A stretch of DNA of 64,000 bases from Mesorhizobium sp. L-8-3. Lineage in GTDB: Bacteria > Pseudomonadota > Alphaproteobacteria > Rhizobiales > Rhizobiaceae. Position 1 is the stretch's first letter. Each line of letters opens with the position of its first letter. A program made the position numbers and the translations under genes. The stretch covers positions 7,255,501-7,319,500 of the forward strand of contig NZ_AP023262.1 of NCBI RefSeq assembly GCF_016756615.1, in the 5' to 3' direction. This document shows, in pieces, positions 55,906-64,000 of the stretch. The notes under the pieces were generated by a model. It searched no databases. It saw nothing but the letters and a program-made list of their open reading frames with translations, and was not told the DNA's origin.

Positions 55906-57906
55906 TTATGCCCCTTCCTCATCGAGAACAGGAATGTCTGCTCTGGCGTAGAAGCCTAGCACGGGTCCGAGATCAAAGGTCGTTCCTGGCGCAAGGCGCC
56001 GGACGGACGTGGGCCATGTTTCGGTCGATACGCCATCGATACCTCGCGCCAGCGTGCTGGCGAATCGGGGCATCAGCGGTGCGAGTGTCTGCGCCAGGAT
56101 CGCAGCGGCCGTCGTCTGAAGGGCGAGCGAAGTGCGGGTGCGGGCGGGATAGAGACGTCGCGCCGCTTCATAGTTTTGCGCCTGTCGGTAGACCACACAA
56201 TCGCTCACGAAACAGCAGGCTTGCGCGGCCGCGCGCCGGACCGAAAAGCCATCGTCCGAATAGGCGCGTTCCATCGCTGCGCGATGGATCTCTATCCGAG
56301 CAAAGAAAGCACGATCGGCGGGAGCCCAGTCGCCTGCGTCGGGCACACAGCCGCCAAAGTCCTGTTTGATTTCCCCGTGCAGCGCATCAAGCCAATTCAG
56401 CCAGATTCCTTGGAACACCTCGTTCTCCGTGTGGCGTAGCGCGTCCAGCGTGAAGTTCGTCCGCTCACCTTCCGGGCGTGTCAGGCCCAAATGAAGACGT
56501 ACGACATCGACTGTCTTTTGGCCCAGAACCTCTTTGCCCCAGACCGCATGGCTGCGGCTTGTCGAGAACTTCTGACCGTCGAGCAGGTAGAACTCGTTCA
56601 CATGATACCGGATGCGCGGCGTCCAGTGGGAGAAGACCTCAGCATAAAGTGCCGGATAAAGCAGGGCGTGGTAGAAGGAATTATCGAAGCCGAAGAAATG
56701 GACAATTTGCCAGTCCTTGCTGGGCAGGGCCGCATTCCAGTGTCGACCGAGCGATGTAGCTAGCGTCTGGATGTTGTAAAGAAAGCCAAACGCCATCTCT
56801 GGCCAGACCCAGGTCACCTGCCCCGGGAACCCCTCGGCCGGTAGCCCCCAGTCCGACGGGTGGATGATGGGCACGGAAAAGTCGCCGCGTTGGCGTAGAC
56901 GCGCGAAGAGGTCCATGATCCGAACGGGGGCGCCCGACGCCCTTAAATGCCGGTCGATATTGTCGTAGCACCGTTCCAGCGCAAGTTCGGGACGGCGCAC
57001 GGAGCCGACCACCGGCGCCTCGGCCGAGTGCCGCGACCGGACTGCATCTAGGTCGTGGCATAGGTTCGGTGCGCCGCATTCCTCGCAGATGTTGCCACCA
57101 GCGGAGCTGCCGCAATCGGGGCAGAGGCCGCTTACATCCGGCTCGTAAAGGTAGTCGCCTGTCACAGCATCGAAGAGCGCAGGGCTCTGGCGCAGATCTA
57201 CCGCCGTGCTGCTCAGAAGACTACGGAAACACGCGGCTTGAAACTCTGCATAAGCGCTATCGCCCAAGGTGGGGAGGAAGCTGTGGACCTCACAGTCGAG
57301 AAGCGCAAGCGTGGCTCGAATCTCGTCGGCGTAGTGGCGCGCCACCTTTCCGGGCGTCGATTGATCGGCATCGGCACGCGTGGCGACGTAGCTCTGGTAA
57401 TCGTCGCTTCCAGTCAGGTGATAGGCTTCGACCCCTTTCATGCGCAGGAAACGCGTGTAGACATCGGCGCCAAGATAAGGGCCAGAAAGATGCCCCAGAT
57501 GCAGATCGCCATTAGGCGTCGGCGGCGTGGAGAAGACGAAGATCGGCCCGCGGGGAATCGCGACCTGTGCAGCAGCTTCGAGGGCCGCCTTGCCGTCGCA
57601 CCAGTAGACATCGACGAAGTTTAGGTTTTCGAGCCCATCGTTGTGCAGCACATGCGCTTCAAAAGGATGGAACAGAACGACATCGCCGGCTGCGACCGAG
57701 ATTTCCCCAAGGTCGGTCCTGACCTTGCCCGCTCCAGACAGGACCACGAAGGCCTCGATTTCGTCGTGCCGATGGGGCTCGGATGTGACGCCTGGTGCCA
57801 CCTTGCCAAATGAAAACCCGGTGCCCGCGCTTCCCGTCCCAAGCGCAGCCATGTCGATACCGAACACCCGCGACAGCTGCGTTCGAGAAAACGTGGATTT
57901 CCGCAT
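55906..57906 (-). CDS. Cupin / methionyl-tRNA-synthetase-like fusion, putative hydrazine synthetase
   Basis: 666 residues. Residues 1-105 are a cupin with metal ligands H45, H47, E51 (PHRHDEIE) and H85 (PFEAH). Residues 118-660 resemble methionyl-tRNA synthetase: HIGH-type HLGH at 136-139, zinc knuckle C262/C265/C274/C277, and KMSKS-type KFSTSR at 446-451. No tRNA-binding extension is seen. The same cupin + MetRS pairing defines hydrazine synthetases (Spb40 type), where the MetRS part activates an amino acid, glycine in the known case, with ATP. The ester with N-hydroxylysine then rearranges at the cupin to form the N-N bond. A lysine/ornithine N-hydroxylase gene is in the same operon. A true second MetRS is unlikely given the cupin. 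Confidence 0.85.
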   Translation of the reverse strand: MRKSTFSRTQLSRVFGIDMAALGTGSAGTGFSFGKVAPGVTSEPHRHDEIEAFVVLSGAGKVRTDLGEISVAAGDVVLFHPFEAHVLHNDGLENLNFVDVYWCDGKAALEAAAQVAIPRGPIFVFSTPPTPNGDLHLGHLSGPYLGADVYTRFLRMKGVEAYHLTGSDDYQSYVATRADADQSTPGKVARHYADEIRATLALLDCEVHSFLPTLGDSAYAEFQAACFRSLLSSTAVDLRQSPALFDAVTGDYLYEPDVSGLCPDCGSSAGGNICEECGAPNLCHDLDAVRSRHSAEAPVVGSVRRPELALERCYDNIDRHLRASGAPVRIMDLFARLRQRGDFSVPIIHPSDWGLPAEGFPGQVTWVWPEMAFGFLYNIQTLATSLGRHWNAALPSKDWQIVHFFGFDNSFYHALLYPALYAEVFSHWTPRIRYHVNEFYLLDGQKFSTSRSHAVWGKEVLGQKTVDVVRLHLGLTRPEGERTNFTLDALRHTENEVFQGIWLNWLDALHGEIKQDFGGCVPDAGDWAPADRAFFARIEIHRAAMERAYSDDGFSVRRAAAQACCFVSDCVVYRQAQNYEAARRLYPARTRTSLALQTTAAAILAQTLAPLMPRFASTLARGIDGVSTETWPTSVRRLAPGTTFDLGPVLGFYARADIPVLDEEGA

Positions 57907-58233
57907 GACGAATCTCAGCTTGTTGAAGCAGTGGTATCTTCGGCTGCCAACGCAACAGCCCCTGCTGCAAGTTGCGAAGAGAGCGGCAGCCCGACACGTT
58001 GGCCGCCTCCGTTAGAATGATCCGGCTCTGGGTGCCCAAGCGGGTGACGACGGGCGCCAGTGGGGCTTTAGACGTTACAGAAGACCCCCGGCGACACCTG
58101 CACAATCGACATACCGAAGCGTCGTAACGGACTGCTGGCGATGCTCCAGTAGCCGGCAATCAAAACCATGCTCTCCGCGCAGTTTTTGGCGGCCGATCAG
58201 TTTCGTGTGCATTCCCGCCCTGGTTCCGTGAGC
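57907..58233. other. 327-bp gap inside the hydrazine-type operon
   Basis: No supported gene. A weak GG-N10-GC pair exists near 58139-58155 on the minus strand but lacks the rest of a sigma54 consensus. Confidence 0.35.
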
Positions 58234-59013
58234 TCAATCGCGATAGAAAATGCCGTTTGGGGGTTTGAGGTTGTCGAGATCGGCCACTTTGCCCTCCGGC
58301 GGATTAAGGGCGCGCTTAAGCACGTTATATTCAGCGCGGGTCGGTCCACCGGTCGAAGCACGCTGGAACACCAAGTAGAGTGTACGCCGCGAACGATTGC
58401 TTTTGTTTGGTTGTGAGTAGTGCGGTGCGTAATCGTCGAAGATGAAGATGTCGCCAGCCTTCCATACTACGGGTTCCCAGGAGAATGTTTCGGCGACCTC
58501 AGGATCAATCACCCCGCCGGCATCCATGGGAAATACCCCCTTCTTGTGGTTGCCGGGACTGAAGAAAAGGCCGCCGTTGTCCGGGTCGGAGTCGTCAATG
58601 CCTATGGCAACGACCGCATGGACCATCCGGTCGGGCAGCCTGTGTGGGATGTGATAAATGTCCTGATGCGGGCGATAGCCGCCGCTATCGGGATAGTGGA
58701 AAATCAGCAACTCCTTGAGCCTGCGCGAATCTTCGTCAAGCAAATCCTCGACCGCAGACTTTATGCGCTGATCTTCTAGGAGAAGAAGACGCAATGGGTC
58801 ATGGAAGTCGAGAAAATTCTCGGCCTTGGAGATGATCTTTCGATTGTCCGTCGTTTTCTCGAACCACATGAGCCATTTATCATCGCTGACATCCCAGCGT
58901 GATATGTCTTCAACAAAGCTGGAAATACCTTCCAGAGCCGCGGGATCGAAGAACCTTTCGAGCCTGACGTATCCGTCTCTCTGCCACTTTTCTCTTTGTG
59001 CATCGGTCAACAT
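58234..59013 (-). CDS. Phytanoyl-CoA dioxygenase (PhyH) family protein
   Basis: 259 residues, Fe(II)/2-oxoglutarate oxygenase. MLTDAQREKWQRDGYVRLERFF is the family start. Iron ligands are HxD in GYRPHQDIYHIPH (about residue 127) and distal His in IFDDYAPHYSQPN (about residue 203), with the 2OG Arg in RRTLYLVFQ. ATG at 59013 has AGGAGG upstream. It lies 45 bp after the oxidase remnant and before the cupin-MetRS gene, same strand. PhyH-type enzymes often hydroxylate free amino acids in natural-product clusters, so it may oxidise the hydrazine product or its precursor. Confidence 0.82.
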   Translation of the reverse strand: MLTDAQREKWQRDGYVRLERFFDPAALEGISSFVEDISRWDVSDDKWLMWFEKTTDNRKIISKAENFLDFHDPLRLLLLEDQRIKSAVEDLLDEDSRRLKELLIFHYPDSGGYRPHQDIYHIPHRLPDRMVHAVVAIGIDDSDPDNGGLFFSPGNHKKGVFPMDAGGVIDPEVAETFSWEPVVWKAGDIFIFDDYAPHYSQPNKSNRSRRTLYLVFQRASTGGPTRAEYNVLKRALNPPEGKVADLDNLKPPNGIFYRD

Positions 59014-59058
59014 GCGAAAAGCCTCCTGTTGGAAAGAGTGGTTGGTCAAACATTCCGG

Positions 59059-59781
59059 TTAGAGGCAGTCGGGCGCCGTCAGGGTGTGGGCCCACGGAGA
59101 CGATACTCCACGGCATGCAGACGGCGACGCAAAGTGCGTTCCGCTCCGGGTGGATTGCAAGGCTTTGTTGTCCCTCCTCGATGGAGAGATCGCCCAGGCC
59201 CGTAAAGATCTATCGCTCCGGTACGTCTGCATAGTAGTCACGGCCGAGCATGCTGTTGATGGTGCGACCGCTCGATAAGACGACCTTTCGTGCAGCCTGA
59301 CGCAACGCAAGTCGTGCGCCGCGCAAATCTTTGCGACAAGTTCCCGTTCGGGTCGGGCGATCAGGGAGGCACGTCGCTGGCATCGGGTCCATCGATGCTC
59401 CAAAAACGAGTATTGTCCGCACAAGTTCGGCGCTAGACTGCCCATCCGAGGCCAAGCCGGGTCCTCGCGTTCCCTAAGCTGGTCCCGATCACTAACCTCA
59501 CCCGGTCCAGCCACCACACGCATCGCTACGGGCGGGAGGCCTCCGCTGACGGCCGACGCAGCCATGGCCGTTAGGGCCACAGGGCACTTTCGAGTGAGCG
59601 ACCTTGTACGGTTTCGACGACCGTGGGGCAAATTCTCGCCCGCAGAATTAAGCGATGCGCCCATAGGTCCAAGGGCATGTTCAGTCACGATGAGTTCGGA
59701 GCGGGCTCCGGACTGCGCCGCAGCGGAGGCGGACATCATTCCTTGGATGCCACCGCCGATGATCAGTAGTCGCTGAGTCAT
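59059..59781 (-). pseudogene. FAD-dependent amino-acid oxidase (DAO/glycine-oxidase type), frameshifted
   Basis: The ATG at 59781 overlaps the hydroxylase stop by 4 bp and starts MTQRLLIIGGGIQGMMSASAAAQSG, an FAD-binding beta-alpha-beta fold, followed by GPMGASLNSAG. From about 59640 the frame must change several times: IYPTVVETVQGRSL, then later KVVLSSGRTINSMLGRDYYADVPERYRSL. The total is about two-thirds of a normal oxidase. In known hydrazine pathways the homologous position is held by Spb39, which cleaves the N-N-linked lysine-glycine adduct to hydrazinoacetate. Here it appears inactive. Confidence 0.68.
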
Positions 59782-61472
59782 ATCCCGCTGCCCATTTCTT
59801 CGGCTACCGGGTCGGGCCAGCTCTCGACGGTGGTACGGCTGATAAAGCCAGGATGCTCAGGGTTCGCGCACGGCGCGCGCTGTAGAAGGCTGTCAAGAAT
59901 GCGGCGAGCTCGCCAGGCCAGCAGGCTTAGGTTCGGATCGGCCAGCCCGCGCTGCCCGGGATTGGCGTTCTGTACGAAGATGCGTCTGTCACGCGGTCCG
60001 TCCCAGCACACCGAAAAATCCTCGTTGATGACCAACTCATTGTCGGTCTGTTGCAGCCGATCCGCCATCGGTTCCAAAAAGCTTGGCACGGCGTTCTCGT
60101 AACCGGTGGCCAGGATGACGATGTCGGCCGTGACTTCTTCGACGTCGCCCAAGCCGCGCTGCAGCGTCAAGTTGTGACCCGCGCCGGCGTTGATGCAGCG
60201 CGAAACGTTGCAACCCGGCCGCAGTGCGATGTCACATAGGTCTGGCTCAAGAAATTCGTGGCGATACAGCGCCTGGTAGACGGCGCGCAAAGTGCGATCC
60301 GAAATACCATCCGAGGCGAGCACGAAACGCCGCAGGAACAGCTTGCGCTGCGGCTCGCTCATTACTGCGAAACGATCCGAAAAACAGGGCATGAACAACT
60401 CGTTTGTGAACGGGCTGTTGTCGAGGGGCAGGTAGTTTTCGCGCTGCGAGACCCAGGTGATCGAGGCAGGCCGCCGTTCTCTTGGCCCACCGACCAAATG
60501 CAACAGCACCTCGGCTCCCGACTGGCCGCCACCAACGACGCAAACATGTTTATGTCGCACCTCAGGATGGATGTGCAGCAAATCGGATGAATGGAACAGG
60601 TTGCGTCCGATCCAGCCCTGAAATTGAAGTGGAATCCGCGCTTGCTTGCCGATGCCGACCACCAGGTCTCTTGCACCGAGAACTGCATCGTCCGTCCGCA
60701 CCCGAAACTCGCCATCATAGCGTATTTCGCGCACGGTCTCGCCGCCGTGGACAAGTGGGTTTCTGCGGAACGCCCAGTTCAGGTATTGCTCGAACTCAGC
60801 CCTGAGCACAGCATCGAACTGTGCATTCAGGAAGTGATACAGACGCCCGTTCTCGTGCAAGTAGTTTATGAAGGTGTAGGCGGATCGCGGATTCACCAGC
60901 GTGACCAGATCCTTGATGTGGCTGACCTGGAGTTCTGAGGAATCGAATGCGCTGCCTGGATGCCAGCGGAAGTCGACTTGCCGATCCAAGAACAGTGCTC
61001 CGTGCCCGATTTGCTCGTGTATCTGACACGCAAGGCTCAAATTGGACGGGCCAGCACCGATCCCAATGCAAGAGAGATCCAGTTGTCTTGCTCCTACTGA
61101 CCTTTCCCATACAGACGCTGTGCGCAGCGAATGTGGGCCATGGCAGTTGGGCTTGCCCTCCCCGCAGGCATCGTCGACACCGCCGGACTTGCGACAGCTT
61201 GTCCGCGCGTTCGTAGTATCGGGTGTGACGCCCGCGGATCCCGGCTCCGTGATGAGGTCGGCACTCATGCGCGTGGCTGGCATCGAGAATCCCGCCTCGA
61301 TGACCCCCGCGTGGTCAGTGACATGCTTTCGCAACCTATCCCTCATTGCAATTGGGCTCAGTTGTGCGCCTCGACCGCGATGAGCCGACCTTCGGCCAGC
61401 TTGGCGACCAGCGAGGGCACGGTCATCAGTGCGGCGACAGCATTTTTCCGTGGGTTTGATCATAGAAGACAT
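59778..61472 (-). CDS. L-lysine/L-ornithine N-hydroxylase (flavin monooxygenase)
   Basis: The recognisable enzyme spans 61082-59778 (434 residues, the normal length). FAD motif SCIGIGAGPSNLSLAC; substrate-side segment SSELQVSHIKDLVTLVNPRS; NADPH motif VCVVGGGQSGAEVLLH; ILATGYENAVP near the C-terminus. This is the IucD/PvdA/Spb38 family that hydroxylates the side-chain amine of lysine or ornithine. The frame stays open for about 200 more codons to the first ATG behind the sigma54 promoter (61472). That stretch has no family match and may be a decayed gene; the true start is uncertain. First gene of the NifA/sigma54-type operon. Confidence 0.85.
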   Translation of the reverse strand: MSSMIKPTEKCCRRTDDRALAGRQAGRRSAHRGRGAQLSPIAMRDRLRKHVTDHAGVIEAGFSMPATRMSADLITEPGSAGVTPDTTNARTSCRKSGGVDDACGEGKPNCHGPHSLRTASVWERSVGARQLDLSCIGIGAGPSNLSLACQIHEQIGHGALFLDRQVDFRWHPGSAFDSSELQVSHIKDLVTLVNPRSAYTFINYLHENGRLYHFLNAQFDAVLRAEFEQYLNWAFRRNPLVHGGETVREIRYDGEFRVRTDDAVLGARDLVVGIGKQARIPLQFQGWIGRNLFHSSDLLHIHPEVRHKHVCVVGGGQSGAEVLLHLVGGPRERRPASITWVSQRENYLPLDNSPFTNELFMPCFSDRFAVMSEPQRKLFLRRFVLASDGISDRTLRAVYQALYRHEFLEPDLCDIALRPGCNVSRCINAGAGHNLTLQRGLGDVEEVTADIVILATGYENAVPSFLEPMADRLQQTDNELVINEDFSVCWDGPRDRRIFVQNANPGQRGLADPNLSLLAWRARRILDSLLQRAPCANPEHPGFISRTTVESWPDPVAEEMGSGI

Positions 61473-61497
61473 CCGCTGCTGAATTCGGGAAGTCCCC

Positions 61498-61513
61498 TGC
61501 ATCGAACGTGCCA
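61498..61513 (-). promoter_or_regulatory. Sigma54 (-24/-12) promoter of the hydrazine-type operon
   Basis: The minus strand reads TGGCACGTTCGATGCA: perfect -24 TGGCACG and -12 ATGCA (consensus TTGCA) with correct spacing. Predicted transcription start about 61487, before the N-hydroxylase gene. Confidence 0.85.
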
Positions 61514-61558
61514 GAGCAAAAAGATCAGCAAAGCAACGGAAGGCATGGCTTGCGATCC

Positions 61559-61574
61559 TGTCGAGTATCCGACA
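61559..61574 (-). promoter_or_regulatory. NifA upstream activator site
   Basis: TGTCGAGTATCCGACA, exact TGT-N10-ACA, centred about 80 bp upstream of the predicted sigma54 start. Similar in sequence to the iscN site (both end ATCCGACA). Confidence 0.8.
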
Positions 61575-63389
61575 TTGAGGCCGAAACCTTGCACCGGCGC
61601 CGATTTTGCACGTAGTCGTACTTTTCGACTTCATAGCGTTGCAGGCGCTCTTGGCACTTTCCACACGGTCGACTGACCTCGGCGCCAAGTGTTCGACCAC
61701 CCGAAAAGGAATTTCCGTTGCAGCTGACCATCAGGCGTCGCGCACGATCGGGCCAGCCGCGTGAGCTGGAGCGCGAGGAACGAGAAAGAAGAGAGCGCGA
61801 CCGCGACGACCGGGACCGTTAGAGGACCATGTTTGATCACCGGACTACGTTTACCAGTACAGCGACCCCGAGTGACGAGCGGTTTGGCAAGCTATTTGCA
61901 GCCGTCATCTGTCGGGGTGCACTGCAGGCCGCTTATGAAACGGTGTCTGGCTGGTAGCAAAACTACGTGCAGTGGCGCGGCGAGATGATAGCTTTTTTGC
62001 CGGCTTGTGGCCGTTTTGATCGTTGCGGGCCCTTGGCGCTCGAGTCTTATGTGAAGACAGACGAACCGAATCGGAATCCGACTGCTGACGAAACAGCCGA
62101 TTGTGCAATGGTGGAATTCACTTACCGAGGCTGAGCGCTCGGACTGGCTGGCCTGGGCGGATTCACCGTGCCCGCGAGGCTTGGGCAGCATACTACCTTA
62201 GGCACCGCTCGATTTACAACCTGCTGGAGTGATCCACCAAATATAGATCGCAAGGAAGAATCCGCTGGCACACGGAAAGGCTTGGGGGATGATTTGGTGA
62301 GCGGCTTACAGTCGCTCCCGGAAAGGTGGCCTGGAGCACGGCACCGGCTTCTCCGGAGATCGCCTGTTGTTAGCGCCAACCTTGCTTGAATTCTTCGATG
62401 CTGGGCGAGGCGATCTCCTTGAGAGTTCCGAACCTGCCGGTCAAAACTCGGCAAGGTCGTGAAACAGATTGAGACGCCTCGCTCTCCTTACCCCATCATG
62501 GGCGGCCGAGCGCCGACCGCGAAGAAAAGCGAGTGACCTGCGGGACGGTCCAGAAAAAGTGCAGGAGTGGCTTGACCTAAACGACCGCAATCAGAGAAGA
62601 CTTTGATGTCCCTCATACCGCAGCCTTCCTCATACCAGCGGACCCAGAAGCTGGCCAAATGGCGCTCTGCCAATCCTAACAGATCAGACAACGTGACAGC
62701 GCGTAGAGTGCTGGTTGCCTTGCCGCGCGGAGGCGCCAGCGGTGTATGTCTCGCCAGTTACCTCCTGCCGCGTCAGATGGCGCTGACGCTTAACCTAAAC
62801 CTACACCAACTTTAACTTTATTTAACAATACGTCACAACCTTTATAAATGTACACAAGACAATGTTCTTAACATAATCAAATACTTGGCAACTACACTCG
62901 CGCTTCCGTGGCTGCGTTGACGGTAAAACCTGTAAATGGTAGTCTTTGGCTGAAAGTTTTATCAACTCCCGTTTGATCAGATGCAAGGCTACATGCAAAT
63001 GGTCAGCCGATAGTCACACCCATTTTGGGCGCTGTTTCCTTGTCCTGTTTCTACTAAGAGAGCGGCTGCAAAGGTTAACTAGGATCAATTAACGATTTAA
63101 CAGCGGCGGTTTGCTCCTAAGACTCCGGCTCGAGGCCGATTACTCAAACAGTCCATGGCATTTATAGTTTCTTTGCCGGCTCGTTAGAAACTTTATAGCG
63201 AATGCGGTTGCACTTTGGAAAAGTGGCGAGCCAGGCCCGAGGAATGGACGGCAGGTGTGAAGCTCGCGGCCACAAAGACTGCGCTTGCGCTGTAAATTAA
63301 GGCGCAAAACAACGCGGCTTATACTGAAGCGCTTGGCCCCCAGAGTAAAGCAAGTCAATATTTTGCAGCAGTCGTCCGAAAGGTTCCGC
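61575..63389. other. Long gene-poor region
   Basis: No supported gene. 62816-63110 is clearly AT-rich compared with its surroundings. Around 63083 a stretch resembles the 3' part of a nod box but lacks the rest. Short open frames elsewhere show no conserved features. Confidence 0.35.
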
Positions 63390-64000
63390 ATGAAACGTGT
63401 GTTTGATCCTGACTCTTATGCCGAGATCGTCCCGCGAGTTCCCGGCGACGAGGTTTATCAGTTTATTGGTTACCCTGATGCAATGTTTCCAGACGGGGGC
63501 TGCCTGAGAGAAACGATCGCCCAACGGCAAAACCCGGATGATCGCCTGCTCTGGAGAGGCATGCGTGATACGCACTATAAGGCACAGGTCAGAGTAAAAG
63601 ACATTCCAACTATTCTGGACGAATTCCACGACTCCATACACATCCTTTCGCTTGACTGCTTCGATACGTTGCTATGGCGCAAGACAGCAACGCCCGAAGA
63701 TGTTTTTGCCGTGCTGGCCAATAATCCCGTCGCGCGAAGCTTGGGGGTGACTCCCGACCAACGGGTTCGTGCTGCTGCGCGTGCCTATCGAGCAAATCTC
63801 TTAGAGAAAGACTCCGGGGAGATCGATCTCGCTGATGTTTATCGACATTTTGCGTCGCTTTCTGGTGAGGAACGGGAACTCTTGGCCGAGGCGGAAATCC
63901 AGACCGAGATGAATGTTTGCTTTGCATTCTGGCCCTACGTCGAACTGATCAGGCAGGCGCATGCCCGTGGGATTAAAATTATTATCGTGAGCGACATGTA
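63390..64000 (+). CDS. HAD-like hydrolase-domain protein, cut by window edge
   Basis: The open frame from an ATG at 63390 (GAAAGG upstream) runs without a stop to the window end, 203 codons. It reads IHILSLDCFDTLLWRKTATPEDVFAVL, with the HAD nucleophile motif in LDCFDT, and near the end IKIIIVSDMY, which fits HAD motif II (Ser after a beta strand). HAD domains with the DxFDT form often precede glycosyltransferase or sugar-phosphate functions in polysaccharide loci. The C-terminal part is outside the window, so the product is not fixed. Confidence 0.7.
   Translation, partial: MKRVFDPDSYAEIVPRVPGDEVYQFIGYPDAMFPDGGCLRETIAQRQNPDDRLLWRGMRDTHYKAQVRVKDIPTILDEFHDSIHILSLDCFDTLLWRKTATPEDVFAVLANNPVARSLGVTPDQRVRAAARAYRANLLEKDSGEIDLADVYRHFASLSGEERELLAEAEIQTEMNVCFAFWPYVELIRQAHARGIKIIIVSDM

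Noticed and set aside
58135-58160. Second sigma54 promoter in front of the cupin-MetRS gene
   Set aside because: Only the GG and GC dinucleotides fit; the remaining consensus is missing.
63060-63110. Possible nod box upstream of the HAD-like gene
   Set aside because: Only part of the 3' half (ATCAA...CGATTTAAC) is similar and the spacing is off; the first half with ATCCA is absent.

Overview
The window looks like part of a rhizobial symbiosis island or symbiotic plasmid from an alphaproteobacterium. A Mesorhizobium-type island fits best, but the genus is an inference. The reasons are: nif-associated genes (fdxB, a Rop-like nif protein, a decayed DUF269/nifX-associated gene, iscN, a nifU-like remnant), an ACC deaminase gene behind a sigma54 promoter, an ExoX/SyrA-type exopolysaccharide repressor, two good NifA-binding sites (TGT-N10-ACA), and very dense insertion sequences and pseudogenes. 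I saw no rRNA, tRNA or CRISPR array.

Layout. 0-3.3 kb (minus strand) is an acyl-CoA operon: enoyl-CoA hydratase, ADP-forming acyl-CoA synthetase, and a decayed second hydratase. 3.7-9.5 kb holds two identical copies of an M24 peptidase/ectoine-hydrolase-like gene in 1310-bp direct repeats. Between them lie M20, IS5 and IS3 remnants and an Asp/Glu-racemase-family gene; a methyltransferase follows. 10.0-12.7 kb is an unusual in-frame fusion of an NRPS condensation domain to a KamA-like radical-SAM enzyme. 12.7-25.9 kb is a nest of mobile elements: an IS256 remnant split by an IS630 element, which is itself filled with IS91, IS110/IS1111 and a DDE element, plus a 2818-bp tandem duplication. 26.2-27.5 kb is an ATP-grasp ligase. 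28-38 kb contains an IS1634 element and a LuxR-family gene split by an IS66 element, which in turn carries a RIT (recombinase-in-trio) element. 38.5-40.6 kb is a class III aminotransferase plus 2OG-Fe(II) oxygenase pair. 41.5-44.4 kb is iscN-nifU' followed by the preQ0 operon queE-queD-queC. 45-50 kb holds a LacI-type regulator, remnants and acdS. 50-54.8 kb has a secreted subtilisin-like protease with an outer-membrane-type protein, then the exoX-like, fdxB and Rop-like genes. 55.9-61.5 kb is the most interesting locus, and a HAD-like gene runs off the right edge.

The 55.9-61.5 kb locus encodes, in transcription order, an L-lysine/ornithine N-hydroxylase, a decayed FAD-dependent amino-acid oxidase, a PhyH-type dioxygenase and a cupin-MetRS fusion. 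Hydroxylase, oxidase and cupin-MetRS are the three components of the hydrazine-forming (N-N bond) machinery known from actinomycete natural products (Spb38/39/40 type). Upstream is a near-perfect -24/-12 promoter with a TGT-N10-ACA site centred about 80 bp before the predicted start. I therefore infer a hydrazine-type metabolite pathway placed under NifA/sigma54, and so symbiotic, control. The oxidase gene is frameshifted here, so the pathway may be interrupted or may stop at an earlier intermediate.
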